A stretch of DNA of 64,000 nucleotides from JALZVT01 sp039029135. Lineage in GTDB: Bacteria > Pseudomonadota > Gammaproteobacteria > Pseudomonadales > Azotimanducaceae. The notes under the pieces were generated by a model, which ran no database searches, was not told the DNA's origin, and saw only the letters and a list, made by a program, of their open reading frames with translations. Location of the stretch: the NCBI GenBank assembly GCA_039029135.1, contig JBCCGT010000020.1, positions 40,522-104,521 on the forward strand, given 5' to 3'. How positions within the stretch are numbered: the stretch's first letter is position 1; every line of letters starts with the position of its first letter. Shown here in pieces: positions 45,070-54,905 of this stretch. The position numbers were made by a program, and so were the translations under genes.

Positions 45070-46530
45070 ATGGAAATGAACGACCCCTTCGCCGGCCCCG
45101 TAGCGCTCGCCGCCGGGCTGCGCGACGGCACCTGGTCCGCCGTCGAGCTGACGACGCACTACCTGGAGCGCGCCAAACGGCTCGCGCCGCTGAACAGCCT
45201 CATCACGCTGTGCGAAGACAGCGCGCTGGCAGAGGCGCGTGCGGCTGACGAGCGCCGGGCCAGCGGCACGGCCGGCGAGCTTACTGGCGTGCCAATCGTG
45301 CACAAGGACCTGTTCTGCACGGCGGGCACGCTGACGAGCTGCGGCTCGAAAATGCTCGCCAATTTCGTCGCCCCATATGACGCGACTGTGGTCGCTCGCC
45401 TGCGCGAGGCCGGCATGGTGATGCTGGGCAAGGCGAACATGGACGAGTTCGCGATGGGCTCGTCAAACGAAAACAGCTTCTACGGCGCTGTGCAGAATCC
45501 GTGGGACGTCCAGCGCGTGCCGGGCGGGTCTTCCGGCGGCTCCGCGGCGACGGTCGCGGCTGGCATCGCGCCAATCGCCACCGGCACAGACCCGGGCGGC
45601 TCGATCCGCCAGCCGGCCGCGTTCTGCGGCGTGACCGGGCTAAAGCCCACCTACGGCCGCGTGTCGCGCTTCGGCATGATCGCGTTCGCCTCGTCGCTCG
45701 ATCAGGGCGGACTGCTCGCGCACTCCGCCGCCGACATCGCGCTGACGCTGCCGGCGATGGCGGGCTTCGACCCACAGGACTCGACGTCGAGCGAGCGCGA
45801 CGCGGCTGACCTCATGGCGACCATCGACCGGCCGCTGCGTATCGGCCTGCCGCGCGAATACTTCGACGGCCTGGACGGACAGATGGCGGCGGCGATCGAC
45901 GCCGTGCGAACCCAGCTCGAGCAGGCCGGGCACAGCGTCACCAACGTGTCGCTGCCACACACCGATCTCGCGATCCCGGCGTACTACGTGATCTCGGGCG
46001 CAGAAGCGTCGAGCAATCTGTCGCGCTACGACGGCGTGCGCTTCGGCCACCGCTGCGAGGACCCACTAGATCTGCACGACCTGTACACACGCTCGCGCAG
46101 CGAGGGCTTCGGCGGTGAGGTCAAGCGGCGGATTCTGACCGGCACCTACGCCCTGTCGGTCGGTTACTACGACGCCTACTACGTGAAGGCGCAGAAGCTC
46201 AGGCGCCTGATCCAGCAGGATTTTCTCGCCGCGTTCGAGGGGGTTGACGCGCTGCTCGCGCCGACGACGCCGAACCCGGCGTTTCCGCTCGGCAACCTCA
46301 CCAACGATCCCGTCGCGATGTACCAGCAGGACGTGTTCACCGTGCCGGCGAGTCTGGCCGGCCTGCCCGCCGCGAGCGTGCCCTGCGGGTTCATCGACGG
46401 CCTGCCCGTCGGCGCGCAGCTCATCGGCCCCCACTTCGGCGAGGCAACGCTGTTGCAGCTTGCGAGCGACTACCAGAACGCCAGCGACTGGCATCAACAG
46501 CATCCGGAACTGGCAGGAGCGAACCCATGA
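45070..46530 (+). CDS. gatA: Amidotransferase subunit A
   Basis: Amidase-signature subunit releasing ammonia from glutamine for transamidation of misacylated tRNA. In 486 residues the catalytic Lys is in VPIVHKDLF, the Ser-cisSer-Lys site continues in PGGSSGGSAATVAAG and GTDPGGSIRQPAAFCG. It overlaps gatB by 4 bp. Confidence 0.98.
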   Translation: MEMNDPFAGPVALAAGLRDGTWSAVELTTHYLERAKRLAPLNSLITLCEDSALAEARAADERRASGTAGELTGVPIVHKDLFCTAGTLTSCGSKMLANFVAPYDATVVARLREAGMVMLGKANMDEFAMGSSNENSFYGAVQNPWDVQRVPGGSSGGSAATVAAGIAPIATGTDPGGSIRQPAAFCGVTGLKPTYGRVSRFGMIAFASSLDQGGLLAHSAADIALTLPAMAGFDPQDSTSSERDAADLMATIDRPLRIGLPREYFDGLDGQMAAAIDAVRTQLEQAGHSVTNVSLPHTDLAIPAYYVISGAEASSNLSRYDGVRFGHRCEDPLDLHDLYTRSRSEGFGGEVKRRILTGTYALSVGYYDAYYVKAQKLRRLIQQDFLAAFEGVDALLAPTTPNPAFPLGNLTNDPVAMYQQDVFTVPASLAGLPAASVPCGFIDGLPVGAQLIGPHFGEATLLQLASDYQNASDWHQQHPELAGANP

Positions 46531-47972
46531 GCGCCGGCTGGGAAACCGTCATCGGTCTCGAGGTGCACGTCCAGCTCGCGACCAGCAGCAAGATTTTCTC
46601 TGGCACCAGCACGGCCTACGGCGCGGCGCCCAACGGCCAGGCCAGCATCATCGATCTCGGCATGCCCGGCGTGCTGCCGGTGCTGAACGAAGAGGCCGTG
46701 CGCATGGCCATCACCTTCGGGCTGGCCATCGGCGCCGAGATCCAGCCGGTATCGATATTCGACCGCAAGAACTACTTCTATCCCGATCTGCCCAAGGGCT
46801 ATCAGATCAGTCAGTTCGAGGCGCCGGTGGTCGGCCGCGGCAATATCACCGTGGCGCTGGACGACGGCACGAGCTGCGAGGTCGGCATCACGCGCGCGCA
46901 CCTAGAGGAAGACGCGGGCAAGTCGGTGCACGACGCGTTCCCGAACCGATCCGGCATCGACCTGAACCGCACGGGCACCCCGCTGCTCGAGGTCGTGTCC
47001 GAACCCGACATGCGCAGCGCAGCGCAGGCGTCCGCCTACTTCCGGCAGCTGCACGCGCTGGTGCGTTATCTGCGCATCTGCGACGGCAATCTCAACGAGG
47101 GATCGATGCGCTGCGACGTCAACGTCTCCGTCCGCCGGCACGGCGAGACCGAGTTCGGTCAACGCACCGAGATCAAGAACGTCAACTCGTTCAAGTTCGT
47201 CGAGCGCGCAATCGAGGTGGAGAGCGAGCGTCACATCGAAATCCTGGAGGCCGGCGGCACGATTGAGCGCGAGACGCGCCTGTTCGATCCAGAGCGCGAC
47301 GAGACGCGCGCAATGCGCGGCAAGGAACTCTCCGACGACTATCGCTACTTCCCGGATCCCGATCTGCTGCCGCTGCACATCGAGCCGGCGTGGATCGACG
47401 AGATTCGCACGACGCTACCCGAACTGCCCGACGCGCGGCGTGCGCGCTTCGAAACCGAATTCGGGCTGTCGGCGCAGGACGCAGACTCGATAACCCGTGA
47501 TCCAGACACGGCCGACTACTTCGAGGCGGTTACCGCCGCCTGCGGCGCGCCGAAGCTCGCCGCGAACTGGATCAACGGCGAACTGGCCGCGGCATTGAAC
47601 AAGAGCGAGCAGAGCCTCGCCGACTGCGCGCTGCCCCCAGCCAGCCTCGGCCTCGTGATCGAGCGCATCGAAGACGGCACGCTGTCGTCCAAGACGGCCA
47701 AGACGGTGTTCGAGCTGCTGTGGGAGACGCCGGAAGCCGGCGTCGACGACATCATCGAGTCGCGTGGTCTGAAGCAGGTGAACGACAGCGCGGAGCTGGG
47801 TCGTATCGTTGCGGAAGTCGTCGCCGCAAACCCCGCCCAGGCGGAGCAGTTCCGCGCCGGCAAAGACAAGGTGCTGGGATTCTTCGTCGGCCAGATCATG
47901 AAGGCGACCCAGGGCAAGGCGAACCCGCAGCAGGTCAACGAATTGCTGCGCGCGGCGCTAAGCGGCGATTAA
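46527..47972 (+). CDS. gatB: Amidotransferase subunit B
   Basis: tRNA-binding kinase-like subunit that activates the carboxyl of Glu- or Asp-tRNA. In 481 residues the signature EVHVQLATSSKIFSGTS and the DLNRTGTPLLEVVSEPD segment lead to the C-terminal YqeY-like tail domain. A GatCAB enzyme usually signals missing AsnRS and/or GlnRS, which cannot be checked in this window. Confidence 0.98.
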   Translation: MSAGWETVIGLEVHVQLATSSKIFSGTSTAYGAAPNGQASIIDLGMPGVLPVLNEEAVRMAITFGLAIGAEIQPVSIFDRKNYFYPDLPKGYQISQFEAPVVGRGNITVALDDGTSCEVGITRAHLEEDAGKSVHDAFPNRSGIDLNRTGTPLLEVVSEPDMRSAAQASAYFRQLHALVRYLRICDGNLNEGSMRCDVNVSVRRHGETEFGQRTEIKNVNSFKFVERAIEVESERHIEILEAGGTIERETRLFDPERDETRAMRGKELSDDYRYFPDPDLLPLHIEPAWIDEIRTTLPELPDARRARFETEFGLSAQDADSITRDPDTADYFEAVTAACGAPKLAANWINGELAAALNKSEQSLADCALPPASLGLVIERIEDGTLSSKTAKTVFELLWETPEAGVDDIIESRGLKQVNDSAELGRIVAEVVAANPAQAEQFRAGKDKVLGFFVGQIMKATQGKANPQQVNELLRAALSGD

Positions 47973-48029
47973 ACTCGGGCACCGAATCGACACCGGTAGA
48001 AATCAGCACAGGAAGACAAGGACGCGCCG

Positions 48030-48518
48030 ATGCGTATCGAGTTCATTATCGCAATCGTGATCATATTGATCGCGCTGGCGGCGCTGCTGCCGCGCAAGTC
48101 GGTACACGCCGAGCTGCAGTTCGAGCAGAGCGCGGCCGTCGTGTGGGCCGCCATCGTCGACACCGGCGGCTACGACGCGTGGAACCCCATCTTTCAAAAA
48201 CTGCGCGGCGAATTTGTCGCCGGCACAGAGATGGCGTTCGAGATGCGCGTCAGCGACGGCAGCTTTTCTCCCGTGACGGCTAAGGTCGTCGCGGTCACGC
48301 CCGAACAACTGCTGCATCAGAGCGCCGGCATTCCTGGCGTGCTAACCGCGAATCACCAGTGGCGCCTGGAGGCCAACGACGCGGGCACGCTGGTCATCCA
48401 GCACGAGGAGTATCGCGGCGCCGGCGTGCTGTTTTACAACCCGGCCTATGTGCAGACCCTGTATCAGCAGGGGCTGGAGGCGCTGCGCGAGCGCTTCGCT
48501 GGCGCCGAGGGGAACTGA
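48030..48518 (+). CDS. SRPBCC/polyketide-cyclase-like protein with a membrane anchor
   Basis: 162 residues. A hydrophobic N-terminus (about 4-21, FIIAIVIILIALAALL) looks like a signal-anchor; the rest matches the START-like SRPBCC hydrophobic-ligand fold: AELQFEQSAAVVWAAIVDTGGYDAWNPIF near the start and a long C-terminal helix. The ligand is unknown. It follows gatB by 57 bp on the same strand but has no functional link to it that I can see. Confidence 0.8.
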   Translation: MRIEFIIAIVIILIALAALLPRKSVHAELQFEQSAAVVWAAIVDTGGYDAWNPIFQKLRGEFVAGTEMAFEMRVSDGSFSPVTAKVVAVTPEQLLHQSAGIPGVLTANHQWRLEANDAGTLVIQHEEYRGAGVLFYNPAYVQTLYQQGLEALRERFAGAEGN

Positions 48519-48656
48519 TTCGCGGGGGCCACGCCCAGCCCTAAAGTCCGCGCGCCTGCGGCCGATAACCCGGCGGACAGCCGGCAGTGTCGACGGACCA
48601 GCCGCGTATCGCCCTTGAATCGGACGCCCCGCAGCGGGCCAGGCAGGACACCGGAG

Positions 48657-49268
48657 ATGGACGGCTCCGCAACCATCAACACCAGCTCCAATCCGCTCTC
48701 CTCACAGAACGCACAGAGCGCGCAGCAGGCAGGCAGCGAACGACGCAGCGCCGAAGACGAACGGCGCATCAACGAGCTCAATGCGCGCGACCGGGAGGTG
48801 CGCGCGCACGAGCAGGCGCACCTGGCCGCAGCCGGGGCGCACGCGCGCGGCGGGATTCAATTCAGCTACACCCGCGGCCCGGACCAGCGCCTGTACGCCA
48901 CCGGCGGCGAGGTCAGCATCGACACCGCGCCCGTGCGCGGGGATCCGCAGGCAACGCTGCAGAAGGCGCAAACGATCCGGCGCGCGGCGCTGGCACCCGC
49001 CCAACCCTCGGCCCAGGATCGCGCGGTGGCGGCGCAGGCCGCGCAGATGGCCACCGAGGCACGCGCAGAACTGGCGGCCGAACGCCGCGCGGCGCTGGAG
49101 GAGGTGTCCCCCCAGTCGGCGGACGAGACGGCCGCGGGCAACGAGATCCCGCACTGTCCGGCCTGCGGCGGCGCCCATGCGGCGGCGGCGCACGAGGGCC
49201 TGAGCGCGTACGCCGCGCAGTCGCTGGCCGAGGCGCCTGACGCGCAGACGTTTAGTCGTGCCGTCTAG
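48657..49268 (+). CDS. SprA-related putative metalloprotease
   Basis: 203 residues from ATG 48657. A Ser/Gln-rich N-terminus is followed by the conserved core REVRAHEQAHLAAAG, with a zinc-type HEQAH at residues 51-55, then FSYTRGPDQRLYATGGEVSID and LQKAQTIRRAALAPAQPSAQDRAVAAQA. This pattern belongs to the SprA-related (catalase-adjacent) family; no activity is established. A C-terminal CPACGG with nearby His adds a possible metal site. Confidence 0.8.
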   Translation: MDGSATINTSSNPLSSQNAQSAQQAGSERRSAEDERRINELNARDREVRAHEQAHLAAAGAHARGGIQFSYTRGPDQRLYATGGEVSIDTAPVRGDPQATLQKAQTIRRAALAPAQPSAQDRAVAAQAAQMATEARAELAAERRAALEEVSPQSADETAAGNEIPHCPACGGAHAAAAHEGLSAYAAQSLAEAPDAQTFSRAV

Positions 49269-49438
49269 GGTCAGAGCGGCCGGCCGCTGGTGGCCTCTGT
49301 CGACGAACAGTCAGCCGCCGCCGCGGCGCCATCCGGCGGCGGTGCGTGGCGCTATAAGCATAGCGTCAGATCAAATTGATCCGCCTCGTCGCGCGTGTAC
49401 ACTGGCCGGCCGATCTGATCTCGTCCGGAGAATGCCCC

Positions 49439-50473
49439 ATGTCCGCAGACAAACTGGAGACCGATGTTGTGATCGTCGGCGCCGGGCCCTGCGGCCTGTT
49501 CAGCGTCTTCGAAATCGGTCTGCTCGGTCTGAAGACCGTCATCGTCGACGCCCTGCCTGCCGCCGGCGGTCAGTGCACCGAGCTGTATCCGGACAAGCCG
49601 ATCTACGACATCCCGGCGATCCCCGTCTGCGACGCGCAGGAGCTCGTCGATCAGCTGCAGCAGCAGATCGCACCGTTCGACCCCGTGTACCTGTTCGATC
49701 AGCAGGTCAGCGCGGTGGAACGCATAGACGATCTGCAGTTTCACGTCGCGACGACCGCGGGCACCGAGATCACCTGCAAGGCCGTCATCGTCGCGGGGGG
49801 CGTCGGCTCGTTCCAGCCGATGCCGCTGCGCATCGACGCGGTGGATGACTATATCGACCAGTCGCTGTTCTATCGCGTGAAGAATCCGACCGAGCATCAC
49901 GGCAAGGACCTGGTCGTCCTCGGCGGCGGCGACTCCGCGTTCGACTGGGCGCTGGAGCTTGCACCGCACGCAAAGTCGCTGACGCTCATCCACCGCAGCG
50001 ACAAGTTTCGCGCCGCACCCGCGTCGGTTGCGAAGATGGAGGCGCTGCGCGCGGAAGGCACGATGGACTTTCGCATCGGCAACGTGGTCGAACTCGTCGG
50101 CGCTGACGGCCAGCTCAGCGCCATCAAGGTGAAGGACGGTGACAACAACATCAGCGACCTGCCGCTCGATCAGCTCTTGGTGTTTTTCGGCCTGTCGCCG
50201 AAGCTCGGACCGATCGCCGACTGGGGTTTCGAGCTGACCAAGAATCAGATTCCGACGGACACGGAAAAATTCGAGACCTCAGAGCCCGGGATCTACGCCG
50301 TCGGCGACATCGCGACCTATCCGGGCAAGAAGAAGCTGATTCTGTCCGGTTTCCACGAGGGCGCGCTCGCCGCGTTCGCAATCAAGGCGCGCATCGAACC
50401 CGACAAGAAAGTGCACCTGCAGTACACGACCACCAGCCCGATCATGCACGAACGGCTCGGGGTGAAAGGCTAG
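49439..50473 (+). CDS. Thioredoxin-reductase-like ferredoxin-NADP reductase
   Basis: FAD- and NADPH-dependent reductase of the YumC/FNR2 type. In 344 residues from ATG 49439 (GGAG upstream), the FAD-binding motif VIVGAGPCGLFSVFE and the NADPH motif VVLGGGDSAFDWA are present, then GIYAVGDIATYPGKKKLILSGFHEGA. The CxxC redox pair of thioredoxin reductases is missing, as expected for the ferredoxin-reducing subgroup. Confidence 0.9.
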   Translation: MSADKLETDVVIVGAGPCGLFSVFEIGLLGLKTVIVDALPAAGGQCTELYPDKPIYDIPAIPVCDAQELVDQLQQQIAPFDPVYLFDQQVSAVERIDDLQFHVATTAGTEITCKAVIVAGGVGSFQPMPLRIDAVDDYIDQSLFYRVKNPTEHHGKDLVVLGGGDSAFDWALELAPHAKSLTLIHRSDKFRAAPASVAKMEALRAEGTMDFRIGNVVELVGADGQLSAIKVKDGDNNISDLPLDQLLVFFGLSPKLGPIADWGFELTKNQIPTDTEKFETSEPGIYAVGDIATYPGKKKLILSGFHEGALAAFAIKARIEPDKKVHLQYTTTSPIMHERLGVKG

Positions 50474-50479
50474 GGACCC

Positions 50480-50947
50480 TCAGCCGCGCGCGAGGTGGAA
50501 CACGGCGAAGTTATCGCCGGCCGCCGTCGGCTCGGGAAAACCCGCGATGATTTCCGGGTAGCCCGGCTCGTACTTGGCGACATAGGCCTTAAGGACCGGC
50601 AGCGGATCGCCCTCGAAGCGCCGCGCGGCGAGCGCGTACGTCTCATCGCCGATGCGCAGATCCACCGGTGAGCCGGCCCCGATCATCTTGACCCAGCCGC
50701 TGTCCGGAGACCCGACCACATAGAGTTCGCCCTCGTGGTCGACGACCCAGATAATCACGACGCGCGGCGGCGTGCCGGGCACCTTGAGACTGACCTCATC
50801 GGTTTTCGACGTGTCCATCCAGGTGGCCGGCGCCGCCGTGGCAGAGCCGCCGATGAAAAAACCGGGCGCGGGGCCAACCGGCAGCACCAGCGCCGCGACG
50901 ATCGCGAGCCCAACCACAACAACCACAATCCAGCGCAGCAGCGTCAT
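50480..50947 (-). CDS. Small membrane-anchored protein, possible split-barrel fold
   Basis: 155 residues with an N-terminal membrane helix (about 5-25) and a compact C-terminal domain. Segments such as PRVVIIWVVDHEGELYVVGSPDSGWVKMIGAG and LRIGDETYALAARR recall deazaflavin/FMN split-barrel nitroreductase-like proteins, but I do not recognise the family with certainty. It faces the ferredoxin-NADP reductase gene with 6 bp between the stop codons. Confidence 0.65.
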   Translation of the reverse strand: MTLLRWIVVVVVGLAIVAALVLPVGPAPGFFIGGSATAAPATWMDTSKTDEVSLKVPGTPPRVVIIWVVDHEGELYVVGSPDSGWVKMIGAGSPVDLRIGDETYALAARRFEGDPLPVLKAYVAKYEPGYPEIIAGFPEPTAAGDNFAVFHLARG

Positions 50948-51148
50948 AACCGTCGTTCCTCAAAGCGTTGGCGCATCATAACGCCGCATCCCGAGCAAAC
51001 CACAGCGTCCGTTGAGCACGCGACCGCACCCGCCTGGGGGCAGGTTTTACAAAGCCGACAAACCCCACAGCGCTGACGCCGCGTGAGCAGGCCGCCGCTC
51101 CGCTAGACTGAGCGCTGGCCGCACACACGAACCCGGGAAGCTCCGCTC

Positions 51149-52765
51149 ATGTCCACTCTCGCCCACCCATTCGTCAGCCGACCGCGTTCCGCAGCCACCG
51201 CGCGCCGCCCGTCGCTGCGGCTGGCGATCAGCGTCGCGCTGTGTGCGCTGGCGCTCGCCGGTTGCGTCACCAACCCCGTCACCGGCCGCTCCGAGCTGGC
51301 GCTAATCACGCCCGCGCAGGAGATTCGCATCGGCGAACAAAACTACGTCCCGGCGCAGCAGTCGCAGGGCGGCCAGCTCGCGAGCGATCCGGAGCTCACC
51401 GCCTACGTCAACGAGGTCGGTCAGCGCATGGCCCGCACCAGCGGCGTCGAGCTGCCCTACGAGTTCGTGGTGCTGAACAACTCGGTGCCCAACGCCTGGG
51501 CGATGCCCGGCGGCAAGATCGCGATCAATCGCGGACTGCTGACCGAGCTCGACAACGAGGCCGAGCTGGCCGCCGTGCTCGGCCACGAGGTCACACACTC
51601 CGCCGCCCGCCACGGCGCCAAGGCGATGCAGCGCGGCATCTTTCTGCAGGGCGCGCTGGTCACCACCGCCGTCATTTCCCAGCGCAAGACCGAATACGCC
51701 AACGCGCTCGTCGGCGCGGCGCAGGTCGCCGCGGGCCTGATCTCCACCAAGTACGGCCGCGACGCCGAGCGCGAGTCGGACTTGTACGGCACACGCTGGC
51801 TGGCGGACGCGGGCTACGACCCGATGGCGGCGGTGACGCTGCAGGAGACCTTCGTGCGGCTGTCCAAGGGGCGGCCGACCGACTGGCTGTCAGGACTGTT
51901 CGCGAGCCATCCGCCGTCGGCGGAGCGGGTCGAGAACAACCGGCGCCAGGTCGAGGAACTGCGAGCGCAGGGGCTCATCCGTCCCGACGCGGAGCTGGGG
52001 GGCGAGCGCTATCAGGCGGCGCTGGCCAGGACCCGCGCGCGCCTGCCGGCCTACAAGGCACAGGACGAGGCGCGCAAGGCGCTCGCCGATAAGGACGTGG
52101 ACGGCGCGGTGGCGGCCATCACCCGCGCCCTGCGCGCGGCGCCCGGCGAGGCGAGTTTCCACGGCACGCGCGGCGACATCCGCTACCAGCAGCAGCGCTG
52201 GGACGACGCCGTGACGAACTACACGCGCGCGATCGAGCGCGACGATGCCTATTACCACTACTACCTCGGCCGCGGCATGGCGACCCTGAAGCGCAGCGGT
52301 CGCGACGCGGCGCGCAGCGACCTCGAGCGCAGCGTCAGGCTGCTGCCGACGGCGACCGCGACCAACGAGCTGGGCAAGATCGCGGAGGCCGCGGGCAATC
52401 GCGATCTCGCCCTGCGCTACTACGAGTCGGCGGCCGGCTCCCAGTCCGCGGCTGGCGCCGAGGCTCGCGGCCGCTTCCTGGTGCTGGATCTGGCGCGGCG
52501 ACCCGGCGAGTACGTGAAGACGCAGGTGCGGCTGACCGAACAGGGCGCGCCGGTGCTGCTGATTGCCAACGCCACGGACATGGCGCTGCGGGACGTCGTG
52601 GTGGACGTGGAGCTGACCTGGGAGAGCGGCCAGGTCGACCGCCTGCAACGCGGGCTGCGCGCGCTGAGCGCCCGCGGTCAGATGAGCGTGCGGCTACCGC
52701 AGCGCGAGATGCGGCTCGCGCGGCAGGCAAGCCGGGTCGTCAGGGCCGCGCCCGCCGGTCGCTGA
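51149..52765 (+). CDS. M48-family metalloprotease lipoprotein with TPR domain
   Basis: 538 residues. The signal peptide ends in LAGC (Cys39), so it is a lipoprotein. The M48 domain contains HEVTH at residues 146-150 and the downstream Glu ligand in ERESDLYGTRW. Residues about 300-430 look like TPR helices (YTRAIERDDAYYHYYLGRGMATLK). The layout resembles BepA/LoiP-type outer-membrane quality-control proteases; a BepA-like role is inference. Confidence 0.9.
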   Translation: MSTLAHPFVSRPRSAATARRPSLRLAISVALCALALAGCVTNPVTGRSELALITPAQEIRIGEQNYVPAQQSQGGQLASDPELTAYVNEVGQRMARTSGVELPYEFVVLNNSVPNAWAMPGGKIAINRGLLTELDNEAELAAVLGHEVTHSAARHGAKAMQRGIFLQGALVTTAVISQRKTEYANALVGAAQVAAGLISTKYGRDAERESDLYGTRWLADAGYDPMAAVTLQETFVRLSKGRPTDWLSGLFASHPPSAERVENNRRQVEELRAQGLIRPDAELGGERYQAALARTRARLPAYKAQDEARKALADKDVDGAVAAITRALRAAPGEASFHGTRGDIRYQQQRWDDAVTNYTRAIERDDAYYHYYLGRGMATLKRSGRDAARSDLERSVRLLPTATATNELGKIAEAAGNRDLALRYYESAAGSQSAAGAEARGRFLVLDLARRPGEYVKTQVRLTEQGAPVLLIANATDMALRDVVVDVELTWESGQVDRLQRGLRALSARGQMSVRLPQREMRLARQASRVVRAAPAGR

Positions 52766-52809
52766 GACCATCGCTGACACGGTCGGAAGAGCGGCGGGTG
52801 CCGCGTGGC

Positions 52810-53013
52810 CTATAGGCGCTGACCGATGATCGGCGCGGCCGGGCGAGCCTGCGCGGCGGCGCCGCAGCACTTCTTGAACTTGCGGCCGCTGTCGCACGGA
52901 CAGGGGTCGTTGCGCCCGACCTTGCGGGTCTCGCGCACGTAGGGGTTATTCGACGGGCAGGCCGAATCGTCGCAACAGGATCCGCCGGTCGATTGGGTTT
53001 GCGCGTCGTTCAC
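52810..53013 (-). CDS. SEC-C motif zinc-binding protein
   Basis: 67 residues dominated by the SEC-C motif NDPCPCDSGRKFKKCCG, which binds zinc as in the SecA C-terminus. The N-terminal half has another Cys cluster (CCDDSAC). The function of such tiny SEC-C proteins is generally unknown. Convergent with the M48 gene. Confidence 0.8.
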   Translation of the reverse strand: MNDAQTQSTGGSCCDDSACPSNNPYVRETRKVGRNDPCPCDSGRKFKKCCGAAAQARPAAPIIGQRL

Positions 53014-53084
53014 GGCTCGCTCTTACCTGTGTTCTGGTGACTGTGTCGGGCAAGCCAGTATACCGAAGCGCAAGGGTCCTGCGC

Positions 53085-54779
53085 TCAGTCGGCGCCGGCC
53101 GCGGCGTCGCGCAGGGCGCGCTTGAGGATCTTGCCAGAGGCGGTGCGCGGCAACGGCTCAGGGCTGGCGGTCAGATAGCGCGGCACCTTGAAACGCGCCA
53201 GCCGCGCGCCCAGAAAGTCGCGCAGCGCCGCCTCGCTGAGCGCGGTATCGGCGAAGTAGCTCGCGCCCACCTCCTCGCCGAGTCGTTCGTCCGGGACGCC
53301 GTAGACGCAGGCCTCCAGGATCGCGGGATGCTCCAGCAGCGCGGCCTCGACCTCGCCGCAGCCAATGTTCTCGCCACCGCGAATGACCAGATCCTTGATG
53401 CGATCGACGATGAACAGAAAGCCCTCGTCGTCGATGTAGGCGACGTCGCCGGTCTTCAGCCAGTCGTCGTCGAAGGTCTCGGCGTTGGCGTCATCACGAT
53501 TCCAGTAGCCGCGGATGACGCTGGCGCCGCGAATGAGCAGTTCGCCGCGCTCGCCCGCGGGCAGCGTCTGGCCGGCCTCGTCGACCACCTTGATGTCGAG
53601 CACGGCGCTGACGCGGCCGGAGCTGGACGGTCGCTCGAGATAGTCGGGGCCGCCGATGCCCGTGCCGATCCCGTTGGTCTCGGTCATGCCCCAGCCGGTG
53701 CCCGGCATCGCCGCCGCGAACGCGCGGTCGATGTCCCGAACCTGCTCCGGCGCGCGCGGCGCGCCGCCGCCGCCCACCGCCAGTAGCGTCGACAGATCGC
53801 AGCGCGTGCGCTCCGACGCGACGACAAGGTCGCCCGTCATCGCAGCAGGCGCGATAAACGAACTGATCTGCTCGCGTTCGATGAGCTGCGCGGCCTCTTC
53901 CGGGTCCCACTTGTGCATCGAGACGATCTTGCGCTGGCCCCGGTAGCTCGCGAGATACACCGCGTGCGAACCCGTAACGTGAAACAGCGGCACGGCGAGC
54001 AGAGTCGCCGGCTGATAGGGCAGCTCCGGCGGCGCGACGCCGCTGACGCGGGCCGCGGCCTGCGCGTCGAGCTCCCAGGACATCAGCGCCGACAGCACGT
54101 TGCGATGCGTGGATACCGCGCCTTTCGGGTGTCCCGTCGAGCCCGACGTATAGAACATTGTGGCGTCGTCGTTCGGTGCGACGGCGACGGCGGGCATGCC
54201 GGCGGTGGCGCTTTCGTCGATCAGCGCATCGAACGCCCACGCATCGCTCGGCAGTGGCTGATCGCCAAGGCGCGTGCCGACGACGCGCAGGTCCGGCAGC
54301 TGATCGGCGACCGGCGCAAAGCGCGCTAAGCGCTCGCCGTCCGCGATCAGCACCTTCGCGCCGCTGTCTTTCAGCGCATAGACCATCTCGTCGCCCTGCC
54401 AAAGCGCGTTCATCGCGACGGCCACCGCACCGATCGACGTGGTCGCCATGAACGCCAGCGGCCACTCGGGATAGTTGCGCATCGAGATCGCGACGCGGTC
54501 GCCGGGCGCGACGTTGCAGCGCTCGCGCAGCGCGTGCGCCACGCGCGCCGCCCGCGCGAAGGCCTGCTCGAAAGTCAGCCGCTCGTCGCCGTAGACGAAG
54601 AAGGTCGCGTCGCTGCGCGCCTGCTCGAACAACGCTCCCAGCGTCTGCGGTCCGGTGACAAACGCACGCACGGTGCGCCCGTACTGTTCGGCGGAACCGA
54701 GCTCGAAGGCCTCCCCGGTCGCCGTGAGCTGGGCGATCGCCTCGGCGCGCGAGGCGGCTTGTGGCTTCTGTTCGGTCAT
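53085..54779 (-). CDS. AMP-dependent acyl-CoA synthetase
   Basis: Adenylates a carboxylic acid and transfers it to CoA. In 564 residues the P-loop is YTSGSTGHPKG, the A5 region GWGMTETNG, then GYWNRDDAN, the hinge-side WLKTGDVAYID, and the C-terminal lysine in TASGKILKR. The full set of ANL motifs is intact. Substrate cannot be read, but the nearby acyl-CoA dehydrogenase and thiolase suggest fatty-acid-like acids. Confidence 0.93.
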   Translation of the reverse strand: MTEQKPQAASRAEAIAQLTATGEAFELGSAEQYGRTVRAFVTGPQTLGALFEQARSDATFFVYGDERLTFEQAFARAARVAHALRERCNVAPGDRVAISMRNYPEWPLAFMATTSIGAVAVAMNALWQGDEMVYALKDSGAKVLIADGERLARFAPVADQLPDLRVVGTRLGDQPLPSDAWAFDALIDESATAGMPAVAVAPNDDATMFYTSGSTGHPKGAVSTHRNVLSALMSWELDAQAAARVSGVAPPELPYQPATLLAVPLFHVTGSHAVYLASYRGQRKIVSMHKWDPEEAAQLIEREQISSFIAPAAMTGDLVVASERTRCDLSTLLAVGGGGAPRAPEQVRDIDRAFAAAMPGTGWGMTETNGIGTGIGGPDYLERPSSSGRVSAVLDIKVVDEAGQTLPAGERGELLIRGASVIRGYWNRDDANAETFDDDWLKTGDVAYIDDEGFLFIVDRIKDLVIRGGENIGCGEVEAALLEHPAILEACVYGVPDERLGEEVGASYFADTALSEAALRDFLGARLARFKVPRYLTASPEPLPRTASGKILKRALRDAAAGAD

Positions 54780-54905
54780 CGATCCCCCACGTGTCGATTC
54801 AGCGCAGCCGCACCATGTAAGCGGCCCATGTTAGCCGAAGCGACGCGCGCGGCGGGTGCTAGACTGCGCGGGGATCTCCGCAGCGAGGGAACGCGCCGCA
54901 TCGAC

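Noticed and set aside
54534..54905. N-terminal extension of the DUF4153 protein
   Set aside because: The extension lies antisense to the acyl-CoA synthetase start and has no homology; ATG 54906 is the sensible start.
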